This document shows positions 1 through 8,234 of a stretch of DNA of 45,965 bases, in pieces. A program made the translations under genes and the position numbers. The stretch spans positions 1 to 45,965 of the forward strand of contig NZ_LYMK01000051.1 of assembly GCF_002157355.1 (NCBI RefSeq). The letters run 5' to 3'. The notes under the pieces were generated by a model. It ran no database searches. It was not told where the DNA came from and was given only the letters and a program-made list of their open reading frames with translations. Numbering within the stretch: the first letter of the stretch is position 1; each line of letters begins with the position of its first letter. Source of the DNA: Variovorax sp. JS1663. Lineage in GTDB: Bacteria > Pseudomonadota > Gammaproteobacteria > Burkholderiales > Burkholderiaceae_C.

Positions 1-2
1 GC

Positions 3-2564
3 GGCAAGAACGCCATCGCGATGGGCAACGGCGCGGAAGCCACCGGTGACAACTCCATCAGCATCGGCACGGGCAACAAGGTCAGTGGCAAGAACTCCGG
101 CGCCATCGGCGACCCCAACGATATCAAGGCCGATGGGTCTTACTCCCTGGGTAACGACAACACGATCGGCACTGGAGCCGACGGCTCGTTCGTGGTCGGC
201 AACGGCTCCACCGTGAACCTCGGCGCTGCCGGTGCGCTCGTGTTCGGCAGTGGCGTGGTGATCGGCGCTAACGTCACCAATGCGCTTGCATTCGGCAATG
301 GCTCCAGTGTCAACGCCAACAACGGCGTGGCGATCGGCAATGGCGCCAGCGTCAGCACTGCCAACGGCGTGGCCCTGGGTTCGGGTGCCACCGCCACGGG
401 CGCCACGCTGGGCAATCCGGCCTATCTGGTGGGCGGGGCGGCCACGGGTGAAGTAAGCGTCGGCGCCGCGGGTACCGAGCGCCGCATCACCAACGTGGCG
501 GCCGGCTCGGGCGACACCGATGCAGTCAACGTCGCGCAGTTGAAGGCGGTGAACGCCCAGGCCAACGCCGGCTGGAACCTGAGCGCCAACGGCGGGGCTG
601 CACAGAACATCGCGCCGGGCGGCACGGTGGACTTCGCCGAAGGCAGCAGCAACGTCGTGGTCACCCGCAACGGCAATCAGATCGTGGTGGACACGGCCAA
701 GAATGTGGCTTTCGACACCGTGACCACCGGTCAGACAGTGATGGACAACACCGGCGTCACGGTCGGCGCGAACGTAAAGCTGGGCGACACCGGTCTGACC
801 ATCACAGGTGGTCCGAGCGTGACGACCGTCGGAATCGACGCAGGCAACAAAGCCATCACCAACGTGGCTGCTGGGGTGAACGCCACTGACGCCGTCAACG
901 TGAGCCAGCTCAAGTCGGTGAGCGACGGCGCGGTGAAGTACGAGATCGTCAACGGCGCGGTCGACTACAAGAATGTCACGCTGCAGGGCGCGGGCGGCAC
1001 GATCATCCACAACGTCGCAGACGGTGTGGCACCGACCGATGCCGTCAATTTCAGCCAGCTCACTGTGGCGGCCAACAAGTGGGTCACGGGCAGTCCGTCG
1101 GTGTACCGCGCACCTGAGTCGAAGGGGGTGGACAGCATGGCCGTCGGTTCGGGTGCGAAAAGCACCGGCAAGAATTCGGTGGCCTTGGGTGGCAACTCCG
1201 ACGATGGTGGCCGCGACAACGTGGTCTCCGTCGGCTCCGGCCAAGGTGGTGAGCGTCAGATCACCAACGTGGCCGCTGGCTCGACTTACACCGATGCGGT
1301 GAACGTTGGCCAGTTACGCCCCTTCGCCGATGCGCTGGGCGGCGGCATGAAAGTGAATGCCGATGGCACGATCACCGGGCCGACCTTTAACATCAACCGG
1401 GTCGAGCAGGATGGCAAGCTCACGCAACAAACTTACAACAACGTGGGCGATGCACTGGGAGGTGTCAGCTACTCGCTGGAAAACCTCACCCAGGACATCA
1501 AGGGCGAACAGGCCAACACCAAGTACTTTCGAGCCAACTCGACGGCGGCCGGTGCGGCGGCCATCGGTGCTGAAAGCACGGCGATGGGCCCGCAGTCCAC
1601 GGCGGGCGGCGCCAGCGCCGTGGCGGTCGGCGACCGGGCGAGCGCGGGCGGCGCGGGCAGCGTGGCGATCGGCCAGCAAAGCAACAGCTCGGGTGCGTCC
1701 TCGGTGGCGATCGGCCAGAACGCCCAGGCGACCAACGTCGGTTCCATCGCGCTGGGCCTCAACAGCGCGTCCAGCGGGCTCAACACCATTGCGATCGGCA
1801 CGGGCGCGGTGGCGACCAACTCCGTGGCCGTCGGTGCCGGCGCGCAGGCCGGTGGCGGCAGTGCGGCTTTCGGTGACAACGCGATGGCGCTGAATGCCCT
1901 GCGCGGCACGGCGCTCGGCAATGCGGCGACGGTCACCAGTGCCGGCGGTGTTGCGCTCGGCGCGGGTGCCGTGGCAGACCGAGCCGGCATGAACGGCCAG
2001 CGCGAAGCGTTCTCTCGTACCGTGGTCGATTCAACGCAAGGGGCGGTGTCCGTGGGGAGTCCTGGCGGTGAGCGGCAGATCACCAACGTGGCGGGCGGTA
2101 CGGCCGATACCGATGCGGTCAACGTACGGCAGCTGCGAGCGGTGGCAGTGGAAGGCAGTGTCCGCTACGACACCAACCAGGACGGCACCACCAACTACAG
2201 CAACGTGACCATGGGCAACGGCCAGGCGCCGAACGGTACCCGCATCTCGAACGTGGCGCCCGGTATCGCCGGCACCGATGCAGTCAACGTGAACCAGTTG
2301 AATCAGGTCCGGAGTGACCTCAATACGGTGAAGCGGAACGCCTACGCGGGTGTGGCCGCGGCGATGGCCACGCAGATGCCTGGCAGCAATGTGCCTGGCA
2401 AGACGGTCATGCGGGTCGGCGCAGCCGTCTACAAGGGCGAGACCGCCATGGGCGTGAGCCTCCGCCGCACGGCGGAAAACAACGCGTGGAGCCTCACCGG
2501 CGGCGTGGGCGTGAGCCGGGGCGGTGTGGCCGCCACGGTGGGCGCGGAATGGGTTTTCAACTGA
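3..2564 (+). CDS. Trimeric autotransporter adhesin (YadA-like), C-terminal part, 5' end outside window
   Basis: The reading frame is open from the window edge, so the N-terminus and signal peptide lie upstream. The visible ~853 residues are low-complexity head repeats (many AIGxGA / AxGxxA units, the Hep_Hag type) interrupted by six neck/connector motifs of the form NVAxG...TDAVNxxQL, near nt 478, 850, 1006, 1255, 2070 and 2248. The last ~85 residues form a YadA anchor domain: a short coiled coil (VRSDLNTVKRNAYAG) followed by amphipathic beta strands and a terminal Phe-Asn (WVFN). Known of the family: three chains assemble a 12-stranded outer-membrane barrel that exports a fibrous adhesin used for surface attachment and biofilm. 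The lipoprotein that follows 20 nt later is probably a partner. Family confidence is high; the ligand is unknown. Confidence 0.93.
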   Translation, partial: GKNAIAMGNGAEATGDNSISIGTGNKVSGKNSGAIGDPNDIKADGSYSLGNDNTIGTGADGSFVVGNGSTVNLGAAGALVFGSGVVIGANVTNALAFGNGSSVNANNGVAIGNGASVSTANGVALGSGATATGATLGNPAYLVGGAATGEVSVGAAGTERRITNVAAGSGDTDAVNVAQLKAVNAQANAGWNLSANGGAAQNIAPGGTVDFAEGSSNVVVTRNGNQIVVDTAKNVAFDTVTTGQTVMDNTGVTVGANVKLGDTGLTITGGPSVTTVGIDAGNKAITNVAAGVNATDAVNVSQLKSVSDGAVKYEIVNGAVDYKNVTLQGAGGTIIHNVADGVAPTDAVNFSQLTVAANKWVTGSPSVYRAPESKGVDSMAVGSGAKSTGKNSVALGGNSDDGGRDNVVSVGSGQGGERQITNVAAGSTYTDAVNVGQLRPFADALGGGMKVNADGTITGPTFNINRVEQDGKLTQQTYNNVGDALGGVSYSLENLTQDIKGEQANTKYFRANSTAAGAAAIGAESTAMGPQSTAGGASAVAVGDRASAGGAGSVAIGQQSNSSGASSVAIGQNAQATNVGSIALGLNSASSGLNTIAIGTGAVATNSVAVGAGAQAGGGSAAFGDNAMALNALRGTALGNAATVTSAGGVALGAGAVADRAGMNGQREAFSRTVVDSTQGAVSVGSPGGERQITNVAGGTADTDAVNVRQLRAVAVEGSVRYDTNQDGTTNYSNVTMGNGQAPNGTRISNVAPGIAGTDAVNVNQLNQVRSDLNTVKRNAYAGVAAAMATQMPGSNVPGKTVMRVGAAVYKGETAMGVSLRRTAENNAWSLTGGVGVSRGGVAATVGAEWVFN

Positions 2565-2584
2565 TTCGACGAGGGGTGTTGGCA

Positions 2585-3523
2585 ATGACGAAAAAAGCAC
2601 AAAAGACCACTGCCGGTCGCCGATTTCAGGCGCGTTTGGCCGGATTTCACGTCCTGGCATCGGTCCTGCTCCTGGCGGGCTGCGCGCCCGGCCGCCCCAT
2701 CGATCCGCAGGCGCAGGCTCGCGCGATGGCGGCCAAGCCAGCGGAGCCGACGCCCAACGAGTTTCCGGCGATCGAGACGGCCAAATGGAAGGAGGGCGCC
2801 TTCCCGAACCTCGAGAACCTGCGCCTGATGAGCACCGGCATGGGGAAGGACCAGGTTCGGCAGCTCCTGGGCTGGCCGCACTTCAGCGAAGGGCTTTGGG
2901 GTGCGCAGGAATGGAACTACATCTTTCATCTCCGCACCGGCAAAGGGGCGGAGTTCATTACCTGCCAGTACATGGTGCGCTTTGACGATGCGATGCTGAG
3001 CACCGGTTCGTTCTGGAAGGTGCCGGGATGTGCGGATCTGCTGCGCGCAGCGGCCAAGCCGAAGATGCCAGAGCCGGCGGCGGCCAAGCCTCCGGTGGTG
3101 GTGCAACCCCTGCCATCGCCGGCGACCCCTCTCGCGCCGCAGAGGATCAGCCTGGGCACGGATGGCCTGTTCCGTTTTGACGGTGGGGCTTTGTCCGACT
3201 TGCAGCCACAAGGGCGGCAGAAGGTCGAGCAGCTCGCTCAGGAGATTCGTCGCAACTTCCGCACGATCCAGTCGATCTCCATCACCGGTCACACCGATCG
3301 CCTGGGCAGTACCGCCTACAACGACGCCCTGTCGATCAAGCGTGCGAGCACGGTGCGCGATCTCCTGGTCAGCGCGGGCATCGACGGAGCATTGATAAAG
3401 ACCTCGGGTGCAGGCAAGAGCCGGCCGGTCGCAGACTGCTCTGGTGCAAAGAAGACGCCGGCGCTTGTGGCCTGTCTGCAGCCGAATCGCCGTGTGGAAG
3501 TCGAGGTGCGCGGGGCATCGTAG
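2585..3523 (+). CDS. Lipoprotein with BamE-like and OmpA-like domains
   Basis: A 312-residue lipoprotein. The start at 2585 is chosen because GAGGGG (2571-2576) lies 8 nt upstream and because it puts a lipobox (LLLAGC, Cys33) directly after a hydrophobic stretch; a longer in-frame start at 2486 overlaps the adhesin and has no signal logic. Residues ~75-125 resemble a SmpA/OmlA (BamE) fold (GMGKDQVRQLLGWPHFSEG...WNYIF). The C-terminal ~120 residues are an OmpA-type peptidoglycan-binding domain (SITGHTDRLGS...YNDALSIKRA). Expected location is the outer membrane, periplasmic face. Adhesins of this type are often encoded with a small envelope lipoprotein that aids export (SadB with SadA is the known example), so a role in adhesin biogenesis or anchoring is inferred. 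A terminator follows. Confidence 0.85.
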   Translation: MTKKAQKTTAGRRFQARLAGFHVLASVLLLAGCAPGRPIDPQAQARAMAAKPAEPTPNEFPAIETAKWKEGAFPNLENLRLMSTGMGKDQVRQLLGWPHFSEGLWGAQEWNYIFHLRTGKGAEFITCQYMVRFDDAMLSTGSFWKVPGCADLLRAAAKPKMPEPAAAKPPVVVQPLPSPATPLAPQRISLGTDGLFRFDGGALSDLQPQGRQKVEQLAQEIRRNFRTIQSISITGHTDRLGSTAYNDALSIKRASTVRDLLVSAGIDGALIKTSGAGKSRPVADCSGAKKTPALVACLQPNRRVEVEVRGAS

Positions 3524-3546
3524 ACCGCCCTGCATGTGATATAGGC

Positions 3547-3582
3547 AAAGCCGCTCGACGTCCTGCGTCGAGCGGCTTTTTC
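3547..3582 (+). terminator. Rho-independent terminator after the adhesin/lipoprotein pair
   Basis: A perfect 14-bp inverted repeat, AAAGCCGCTCGACG and its complement, surrounds a 5-nt loop (TCCTG) and ends in a run of five T. It separates the plus-strand adhesin operon from the minus-strand quorum-sensing genes that converge on it. Confidence 0.92.
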
Positions 3583-3593
3583 TTGGGGCTGTC

Positions 3594-4451
3594 TCAGCAG
3601 TAGCGGCTGAGCTCGCTGGTGTGGGCGCTGACGAGGTCGATCATCGGCTGCCAATTGTTCTCGAAGCGGGATTCAACGCCGATCATCGCGCCTTCCGCGT
3701 GACCCAGGGCCACGAAGACCCCATGCGCCAGGCTCATCGGCGTGGTGCGATGGTGACCCGCACGCTCGAGCAGGTGAGCCAGGCCCACTTGCTGCTCCAG
3801 CAGATGGGCTTCCATGTGAGCGAGCCATGCTTCGATGTCCGCCCGGTACGCCGGGAGATCGCTTTCCTTCGGCACATTGCAGAGCTGCTCCACCATGGCG
3901 TGATGAAAGCGCTCACTACGCTCGAACAGCGTTGACAGGAGGTCGGTCTTCGTGAGACCCGGTTCATGCAGGGCCGGGTGAGCGAGTAGAGCCGAGTGCG
4001 ATGCGTGCTGCATCGGATACCGAGGCGTGCCGCCTCCGAGCACCGGTACATTTGCGTGATAGACGTTGAGGGACGCCTGGAGCAGGTGGCGGACGGTGCC
4101 CTCCGGCCTGGGGTCGCCGCGATCCAGGAATCTGTCAGGCACGCCGATCATGAGGCCCTGGAGGCTGCGGTAGGTTCGTTGCAGCTGGTGCAGCGAGCGC
4201 TGGATGCGCGTCGCCGATCCGCGGCGATGGCCGCTGATGGTATTACCGATGTGGATCAGATGTTCCTGGGTGTTGAGGGCCCGGTCGTGCAGCTCGACGA
4301 GCCCGCCACGACGGCGTGGATGGACATGCGAATCGTGGCTGTCAGGCAGCCGGGCCAGGGTGTCGCAGAAGCGTGCCACGCTGCGGGCCAGCGGCTTCAT
4401 CGCGTTGTTCACGATGCGCGATGGGCGTTCGGCGCGGTAAGAAGCGAGCAT
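3594..4451 (-). CDS. Uncharacterised protein coupled to the AHL synthase
   Basis: I do not recognise this family. The ATG at 4451 lies 2 nt after the stop of the luxI-type gene, so translation is probably coupled; no clear Shine-Dalgarno is visible and an internal Met at residue 18 is a possible alternative start. The product would be 285 residues, soluble, rich in Arg, His and Leu, without signal peptide or membrane helices. The C-terminal half is mostly helical by eye (for example KTDLLSTLFERSERFHHAMV and ADIEAWLAHMEAHLLEQQ). The frame stays open further upstream, but that part runs antiparallel through luxI codons and is treated as a shadow. Context suggests a quorum-controlled effector or modulator. 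It is the last gene of the minus-strand block. Confidence 0.6.
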   Translation of the reverse strand: MLASYRAERPSRIVNNAMKPLARSVARFCDTLARLPDSHDSHVHPRRRGGLVELHDRALNTQEHLIHIGNTISGHRRGSATRIQRSLHQLQRTYRSLQGLMIGVPDRFLDRGDPRPEGTVRHLLQASLNVYHANVPVLGGGTPRYPMQHASHSALLAHPALHEPGLTKTDLLSTLFERSERFHHAMVEQLCNVPKESDLPAYRADIEAWLAHMEAHLLEQQVGLAHLLERAGHHRTTPMSLAHGVFVALGHAEGAMIGVESRFENNWQPMIDLVSAHTSELSRYC

Positions 4452-4453
4452 TT

Positions 4454-5017
4454 TCAGCCCAGTTCGCCTGGTTGAGTCAGGTCGATCCAGCATGCGAAGA
4501 GAGGATGCCCGTTGATGATTTGGGGTGGACCGGCGCGGTAGGCCACGAAGTCCAGTTTTCGGAGCAGTCGTTCGACGCCAAGTGGGGACACAGTGATCAG
4601 GCGATTCACGCCATGCCGAAGCGCGCAGGACCGCACCGCGTCCAGCAAACCCACGGTCGTTGGCGATGAGAACTGGCCCGACGACACGTTGGAATGGAAG
4701 TCGATCGCCGCAAACCGCGACAGCTCCCAAACACCCTCAGAACTGGGTAGCGGCGCATCTCCCATCAGTTGCGGGAACACCTCGCTGAGCAGATAGGGCC
4801 GCACGGTCGGTAGCAACCGGGCGATGCCGACATACCTCTCCTCTTCGCGTGCGGCCACATAGATGGTGTCTGGCCGATCGAATTGATCGAGTTCCAGGCC
4901 GGCCTGCGTGGCCAAGTCCCACCCCAAGGTTTCGACAAACACCTCGTGTCGGTATCGGGCGAGGCCGACGAGAACTTCGTCGGACAAGTTTTTCGGTGTG
5001 CCGGCAATGATTTCCAC
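4454..5017 (-). CDS. Acyl-homoserine-lactone synthase (LuxI family)
   Basis: This 187-residue protein would make an N-acyl-homoserine lactone signal from S-adenosylmethionine and acyl-ACP. The family's invariant residues are visible: Arg23, Phe27 and Trp33 in RYRHEVFVETLGW, Asp44 and Asp47 in ELDQFD, Arg67 in GIARLLP, and Glu98/Arg101 in WELSRF. The start codon is GTG: the same frame has a TGA five codons upstream, so no longer start exists, and GGAG lies 9 nt before it. Length is slightly below the usual ~200. A perfect lux-box palindrome lies 56-75 nt upstream of the start, so autoinduction is likely. The acyl chain length cannot be told from sequence. Confidence 0.95.
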   Translation of the reverse strand: MEIIAGTPKNLSDEVLVGLARYRHEVFVETLGWDLATQAGLELDQFDRPDTIYVAAREEERYVGIARLLPTVRPYLLSEVFPQLMGDAPLPSSEGVWELSRFAAIDFHSNVSSGQFSSPTTVGLLDAVRSCALRHGVNRLITVSPLGVERLLRKLDFVAYRAGPPQIINGHPLFACWIDLTQPGELG

Positions 5018-5072
5018 CCTGACTCCATTTCATTTGAATGGAGTCATTTCACCCAACTCCGCGCTGGGCGGT

Positions 5073-5092
5073 AACTACCAAAGTTGGTAGTT
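5073..5092 (-). promoter_or_regulatory. lux box upstream of the AHL synthase
   Basis: AACTACCAAAGTTGGTAGTT is a perfect inverted repeat with 9-bp arms and a 2-bp spacer. The 20-bp total length and the position upstream of a luxI gene match the classical LuxR-type operator. A possible -10 region (around 5047-5052 on the minus strand) would put the box near the -42 position typical for LuxR-type activators, but the hexamers are weak, as expected for an activator-dependent promoter. Confidence 0.88.
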
Positions 5093-5102
5093 TGAGAAAA
5101 GT

Positions 5103-5528
5103 TCAGAAACGGTGCGGCAGGACGGCGTATTGAAGGTGCAAGGCTCTGCAGGTGGACTCGGCCCACGCCATGACATCCACTCGGGCAGCAAGACATTCCA
5201 GGCTGCGCTGCCAAGGAAGATCCCGTTGGTCGTCACCGACGAGCAGCAGGTTGGTGAAAGGGAGGCCGACGCGATGCCAGCGCACCTGGCCGGGCACGCA
5301 GCGGATTTCCCAGTCCCAGCCCAGCGTTGCAGGTGATCCGGCTGCATCGATCCATTCCGTGTAGCCGGCGATCCTCGTTGGGCGACCACATGCTTGCAGC
5401 GTTGGCGAACTGTGCTCTTCGTAAATGCCCGATACCAGGTGCGTCAGCTGCAGCGTTTGCAGGGCTGGGGCGGAAAGCCGCAGAAGACCGTCGAGAGAAC
5501 GTGGTGCACCAAAGGCGGGATGTCTCAT
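5103..5528 (-). CDS. Small conserved protein between luxR and luxI (possibly DUF4902)
   Basis: A 141-residue soluble protein between the regulator and the synthase, starting 21 nt after the luxR-type stop codon and therefore probably cotranscribed with it. The composition is protein-like (LRLSAPALQTLQLTHLVSGIYEE; GWDWEIRCVPGQVRWHRVG; FTNLLLVGDD), with no signal peptide or transmembrane segment. From memory it resembles the DUF4902 proteins found next to luxI/luxR pairs in Burkholderiales; that assignment is tentative. No biochemical function is known to me. The position suggests a modulator of AHL signalling. Confidence 0.6.
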   Translation of the reverse strand: MRHPAFGAPRSLDGLLRLSAPALQTLQLTHLVSGIYEEHSSPTLQACGRPTRIAGYTEWIDAAGSPATLGWDWEIRCVPGQVRWHRVGLPFTNLLLVGDDQRDLPWQRSLECLAARVDVMAWAESTCRALHLQYAVLPHRF

Positions 5529-5549
5529 GGATTGCGCCCGGTCCCCACG

Positions 5550-6263
5550 TCAATTGAGCAGTCCGAGTATCACGGCCCTCACGACGGCGGCAGTCTTGTT
5601 GGTCGCGCCAAGCTTGGCGGTGGCATTGCGGAGATGAAAGTTGACCGTGTCGACGGAGATGGCAAGTATCTGTCCGATCTCGGCTGCTGTTTTGCCGTCA
5701 GCGGTCCACTTCAGCGCTTCGATCTCGCGACCGGTCAGCAGGATGTTCTCGACTTCGAGAAGTTTGGGCATCAGTGTCTGAGTCAGTGCCTGGTGCGCAA
5801 CGTTGACCAGCCATCGCATCCGGGGTTCATTGACCTTGAGCTCGTTCGCCGAAATCGCCTCGCTCGAACGCGACAAGCTCAGCATGCCGACGACGCCATT
5901 GGCGTCCAGGTTCGATTGGGCCCAGCCGACGCGCAGTCCGAAGGATTTCGCCTCTGCCCAGAGCTGCGGAGTCGGTGCGAACAGTCCATCGCTCCAGACC
6001 AGAGGCGTCCTGCTGCGCCGGGCGTGCAGGACTGTGGGATCGGTAGCGACATAGCCCGCCTCATGGTAGCGCCTGGCCCAGTCGAGCGGATAGTCGAACA
6101 GGGTGTGCACCTTGGGCTGTGATAGCGGAAACGGAAACTGGATCCCGTAGGCGCAGTACTCGAAGCCCAGGCCACGCGCTGCGGCCACGATCTCGTCGAA
6201 GATGTTCTGCTCGCCGGGAGCGACGGCGACGATGCGCAGCAGATCCTCCTGCCAGTTTTTCAT
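5550..6263 (-). CDS. LuxR-family AHL-responsive transcription factor
   Basis: A 237-residue protein with an N-terminal autoinducer-binding domain (about 15-165) and a C-terminal LuxR helix-turn-helix (about 172-234). Ligand-pocket residues conserved in AHL receptors are present: Trp62 and Tyr66 (DWARRYHEAGY), Asp75-Pro76 (ATDPTV) and Trp90 (LVWSDG). The DNA-binding domain begins LTGREIEALKWTADGKTAAEI with the expected Glu and Gly. It should bind the palindrome before the synthase gene when AHL accumulates. AGAGAGG precedes the ATG. It heads the minus-strand block, diverging from gph across ~100 nt. Codon use in this block looks less GC-extreme than in the catabolic island. Confidence 0.94.
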   Translation of the reverse strand: MKNWQEDLLRIVAVAPGEQNIFDEIVAAARGLGFEYCAYGIQFPFPLSQPKVHTLFDYPLDWARRYHEAGYVATDPTVLHARRSRTPLVWSDGLFAPTPQLWAEAKSFGLRVGWAQSNLDANGVVGMLSLSRSSEAISANELKVNEPRMRWLVNVAHQALTQTLMPKLLEVENILLTGREIEALKWTADGKTAAEIGQILAISVDTVNFHLRNATAKLGATNKTAAVVRAVILGLLN

Positions 6264-6364
6264 GACGCGCCTCTCTTGGGGACTTCGGATCGAAAAGAGT
6301 CTGCCTGCCCCGTCGTTCTGCGCGGCTTCTCAAGCAGAAATAATCACCATTTTGGAGATCTAGT

Positions 6365-7069
6365 TTGCACATTCCCGATCTTGCGCCGCTGTCCCTCTTG
6401 CGCTTCGAAGCAGCCATCGTCGATCTCGACGGCACCATGGTCGACACGCTCGGCGACTTCGTGGTGGCGCTCAACCGCATGCTCGCCGAGCTTGCCTTGC
6501 CGCCGATCACCGCCGAGGCGATCGGCCAGATGATCGGCAAGGGCTCCGAGCACCTGATCCGCTCCGTGCTGGCCCATGTGCGCTGTGGCGAGACACCCGA
6601 TGCCGCGCTCTTCGATGCCGCCTGGGCGCGCTACCAGCACCACTACCTGGCCATCAACGGCCAACACGCGTCGATCTACGCCGGCGTCGCCGAGGGCTTG
6701 GCCGCGCTGCGCGCACGTGGTTTGCGCCTGGCCTGCCTGACCAACAAGCCCACCGCCTTTGCGCGCCCGTTGCTGGCGATCAAGGGCCTGGACGTGCATT
6801 TCGAGCATCTGTTCGGCGGCGAGGCCTTCGAGCGCAAGAAGCCGGACCCGCTGCCGCTGCTGAAGACCTGCGAGGCCTTGGGCAGTGCGCCGGCACGTAC
6901 GTTGATGATCGGCGACTCCAGCAACGACGCGCAGGCCGCGCGTGCCGCCGGCTGCCCGGTGGTGCTGGTGAGCTACGGCTACAACCACGGACAGCCCGTG
7001 AGCGAGGTGGATGCCGACGGCTATGTGGATTCCCTCGCCGACCTGGCCCGCATGCTTGGCCCGGGTTGA
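6365..7069 (+). CDS. gph: Phosphoglycolate phosphatase
   Basis: A HAD-superfamily phosphatase of 234 residues that clears 2-phosphoglycolate. Motif I (IVDLDGTMVDTLGDF) contains the nucleophilic and acid/base Asp residues; motif II is CLTNKP, and motifs III and IV are ERKKPDPLPLLK and MIGDSSNDAQAA. The start is TTG at 6365, supported by GGAGA 6 nt upstream; a later ATG would remove motif I. In many Burkholderiales gph lies directly before trpE. Here about 31 kb of catabolic genes separate them, which marks this gene as the left border of an insertion. Confidence 0.93.
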   Translation: MHIPDLAPLSLLRFEAAIVDLDGTMVDTLGDFVVALNRMLAELALPPITAEAIGQMIGKGSEHLIRSVLAHVRCGETPDAALFDAAWARYQHHYLAINGQHASIYAGVAEGLAALRARGLRLACLTNKPTAFARPLLAIKGLDVHFEHLFGGEAFERKKPDPLPLLKTCEALGSAPARTLMIGDSSNDAQAARAAGCPVVLVSYGYNHGQPVSEVDADGYVDSLADLARMLGPG

Positions 7070-7075
7070 CGATAG

Positions 7076-7110
7076 TTGACAGGCGAATTGATGAAAAGTA
7101 ATGTAATAAC
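7076..7110 (+). promoter_or_regulatory. Promoter of the opine-dehydrogenase-like operon
   Basis: A consensus -35 (TTGACA, 7076-7081), a 17-nt spacer and a weak -10 (TAATGT, 7099-7104). The stretch GTTGACAGGCGAAT...AATAAC (7075-7110) resembles the minus-strand sequence GTTGACAAGTGAAT...AATAAC (12454-12420) in the divergent marR/2-oxoacid oxidoreductase region, with nearly the same spacing (36 versus 35 nt). A shared regulator is inferred. Confidence 0.55.
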
Positions 7111-7160
7111 AGGCCCGCTGACTTTCCGGCGGCCCGTGGCCCTCAACACTTTTCCTTACT

Positions 7161-8234
7161 ATGAACATCGCGATCCTGGGCGGCGGCCATGGCTGCTATG
7201 CCGCTGCCGCTGACCTCTCCGAAGCCGGCCATTCGGTGCGCCTGTGGCGGCGTGACGCCGATGCGCTGGCGCCCGTGCGCCAGGCGGGATCGATCCGACT
7301 GAAGGACGCGAAGGGCGCGCGCGACGTGCCGATCGCGCTGGCCACGGCCGACATCGGCGAGGCGCTGCGTGGCGCGGCGCTGATCGTGATTCCCACGCCC
7401 GCGATCGCGCAGGAGGACATCGCCCGCGAGATGGCGCCGCACCTGGTCGACGGCCAGGTTGTATTTCTGCCGCCCGGCACCTTCGGCAGCTTCGTGATGG
7501 CCCGCATCGTGAAGGCGGCCGGCAACCATGCCGACGTGGCCTGGGCCGAGACGGGCACGTTGCCCTACCTGGCGCGCAAGCACGGCGACCGCGAGGTCAA
7601 CGTGACGATCCGCGCGATCCGCCTGCCCACCGGCGTCTATCCGGCGCGCAAGGAGCGCGAGGCGCTCGAGGTGATCCGCCAGGCCTACCCGAGCGTGCAC
7701 GGATGCGGCGATGCCCTCTCGGGTGCGCTGATGAATGCCGGGCCGGTCATCCATCCGCCGCTGATGGTGATGAACGCTGCGCCGCTGCAGCATTTCGAGC
7801 GCTGGGACATCCACAACGAAGGCACGCAGCGCGCCGTGCGCGACGTGACCGATCGGCTCGACCAGGAGCGCATCGCGGTACGCGAGGCCTTCGGCCAGGT
7901 TGCGCCGCACTACCCGCTGGCGGACCACTACAACAACGACCAGTGGATGTACGGCGATGCCCACAAGCAGCTGGTCAAGTCGGGCGATTGGCGCGAGAAC
8001 ATCGACCTCTATGCGCACCGCTACATCACGGAAGACACCGAGCTGGGCCTCGCCTTCCTGGCCTCGGCGGCGCGCTACGCGGGCGTGGATGCGCCGATCG
8101 CGCACGGGCTGCTGGCCATCGTGGGAGGCTTCCTCGGCCGCGATCTGCGCCAGGGGCCGCGCAGCTTCGAGGCCCTGGGACTCGCCGGCCTGGATCGCGA
8201 CGCGCTGAAGAAGAGGCTGCACGATGGCGAATGA
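7161..8234 (+). CDS. NAD(P)-dependent octopine/opine dehydrogenase-family protein
   Basis: A 357-residue two-domain dehydrogenase. The N-terminus carries a Rossmann motif (ILGGGHGCYAAAADL), and the central to C-terminal region matches the octopine/nopaline dehydrogenase domain (LMNAGPVIHPPLMVMNA, with the conserved His). Family members oxidise or form N-(carboxyalkyl) amino acids and related 2-hydroxyacids. It opens a tight four-gene operon in which each start overlaps the previous stop, so its product likely feeds the next enzymes. Given the plant-hormone context, a plant-derived amino-acid conjugate is one possible substrate, but this is speculation. Confidence 0.82.
   Translation: MNIAILGGGHGCYAAAADLSEAGHSVRLWRRDADALAPVRQAGSIRLKDAKGARDVPIALATADIGEALRGAALIVIPTPAIAQEDIAREMAPHLVDGQVVFLPPGTFGSFVMARIVKAAGNHADVAWAETGTLPYLARKHGDREVNVTIRAIRLPTGVYPARKEREALEVIRQAYPSVHGCGDALSGALMNAGPVIHPPLMVMNAAPLQHFERWDIHNEGTQRAVRDVTDRLDQERIAVREAFGQVAPHYPLADHYNNDQWMYGDAHKQLVKSGDWRENIDLYAHRYITEDTELGLAFLASAARYAGVDAPIAHGLLAIVGGFLGRDLRQGPRSFEALGLAGLDRDALKKRLHDGE

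Noticed and set aside
3..2564. Repetitive DNA in the adhesin read as tandem repeats or a CRISPR-like array
   Set aside because: The repeats are codon-aligned protein head repeats and neck motifs of variable spacing; there are no constant-length spacers.
2486..2584. Upstream start for the OmpA-type lipoprotein
   Set aside because: The extension is Arg/Gly-rich, overlaps the adhesin and would bury the lipoprotein signal; the ATG at 2585 has a good ribosome binding site.
2031..2660. Long open frames antisense to the adhesin and to most island genes
   Set aside because: They follow from very high GC and third-position bias; they lack ribosome binding sites and recognisable domains and overlap well-supported genes.
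4452..4730. N-terminal extension of the uncharacterised gene through the luxI coding region
   Set aside because: It would overlap luxI by almost 280 nt in another frame; the ATG at 4451 just after the luxI stop is more plausible.
7070..7160. Attachment site or insertion-sequence remnant at the left island border
   Set aside because: I looked for direct repeats shared with the right border near 37548 and for tRNA ends or transposase fragments and saw none.
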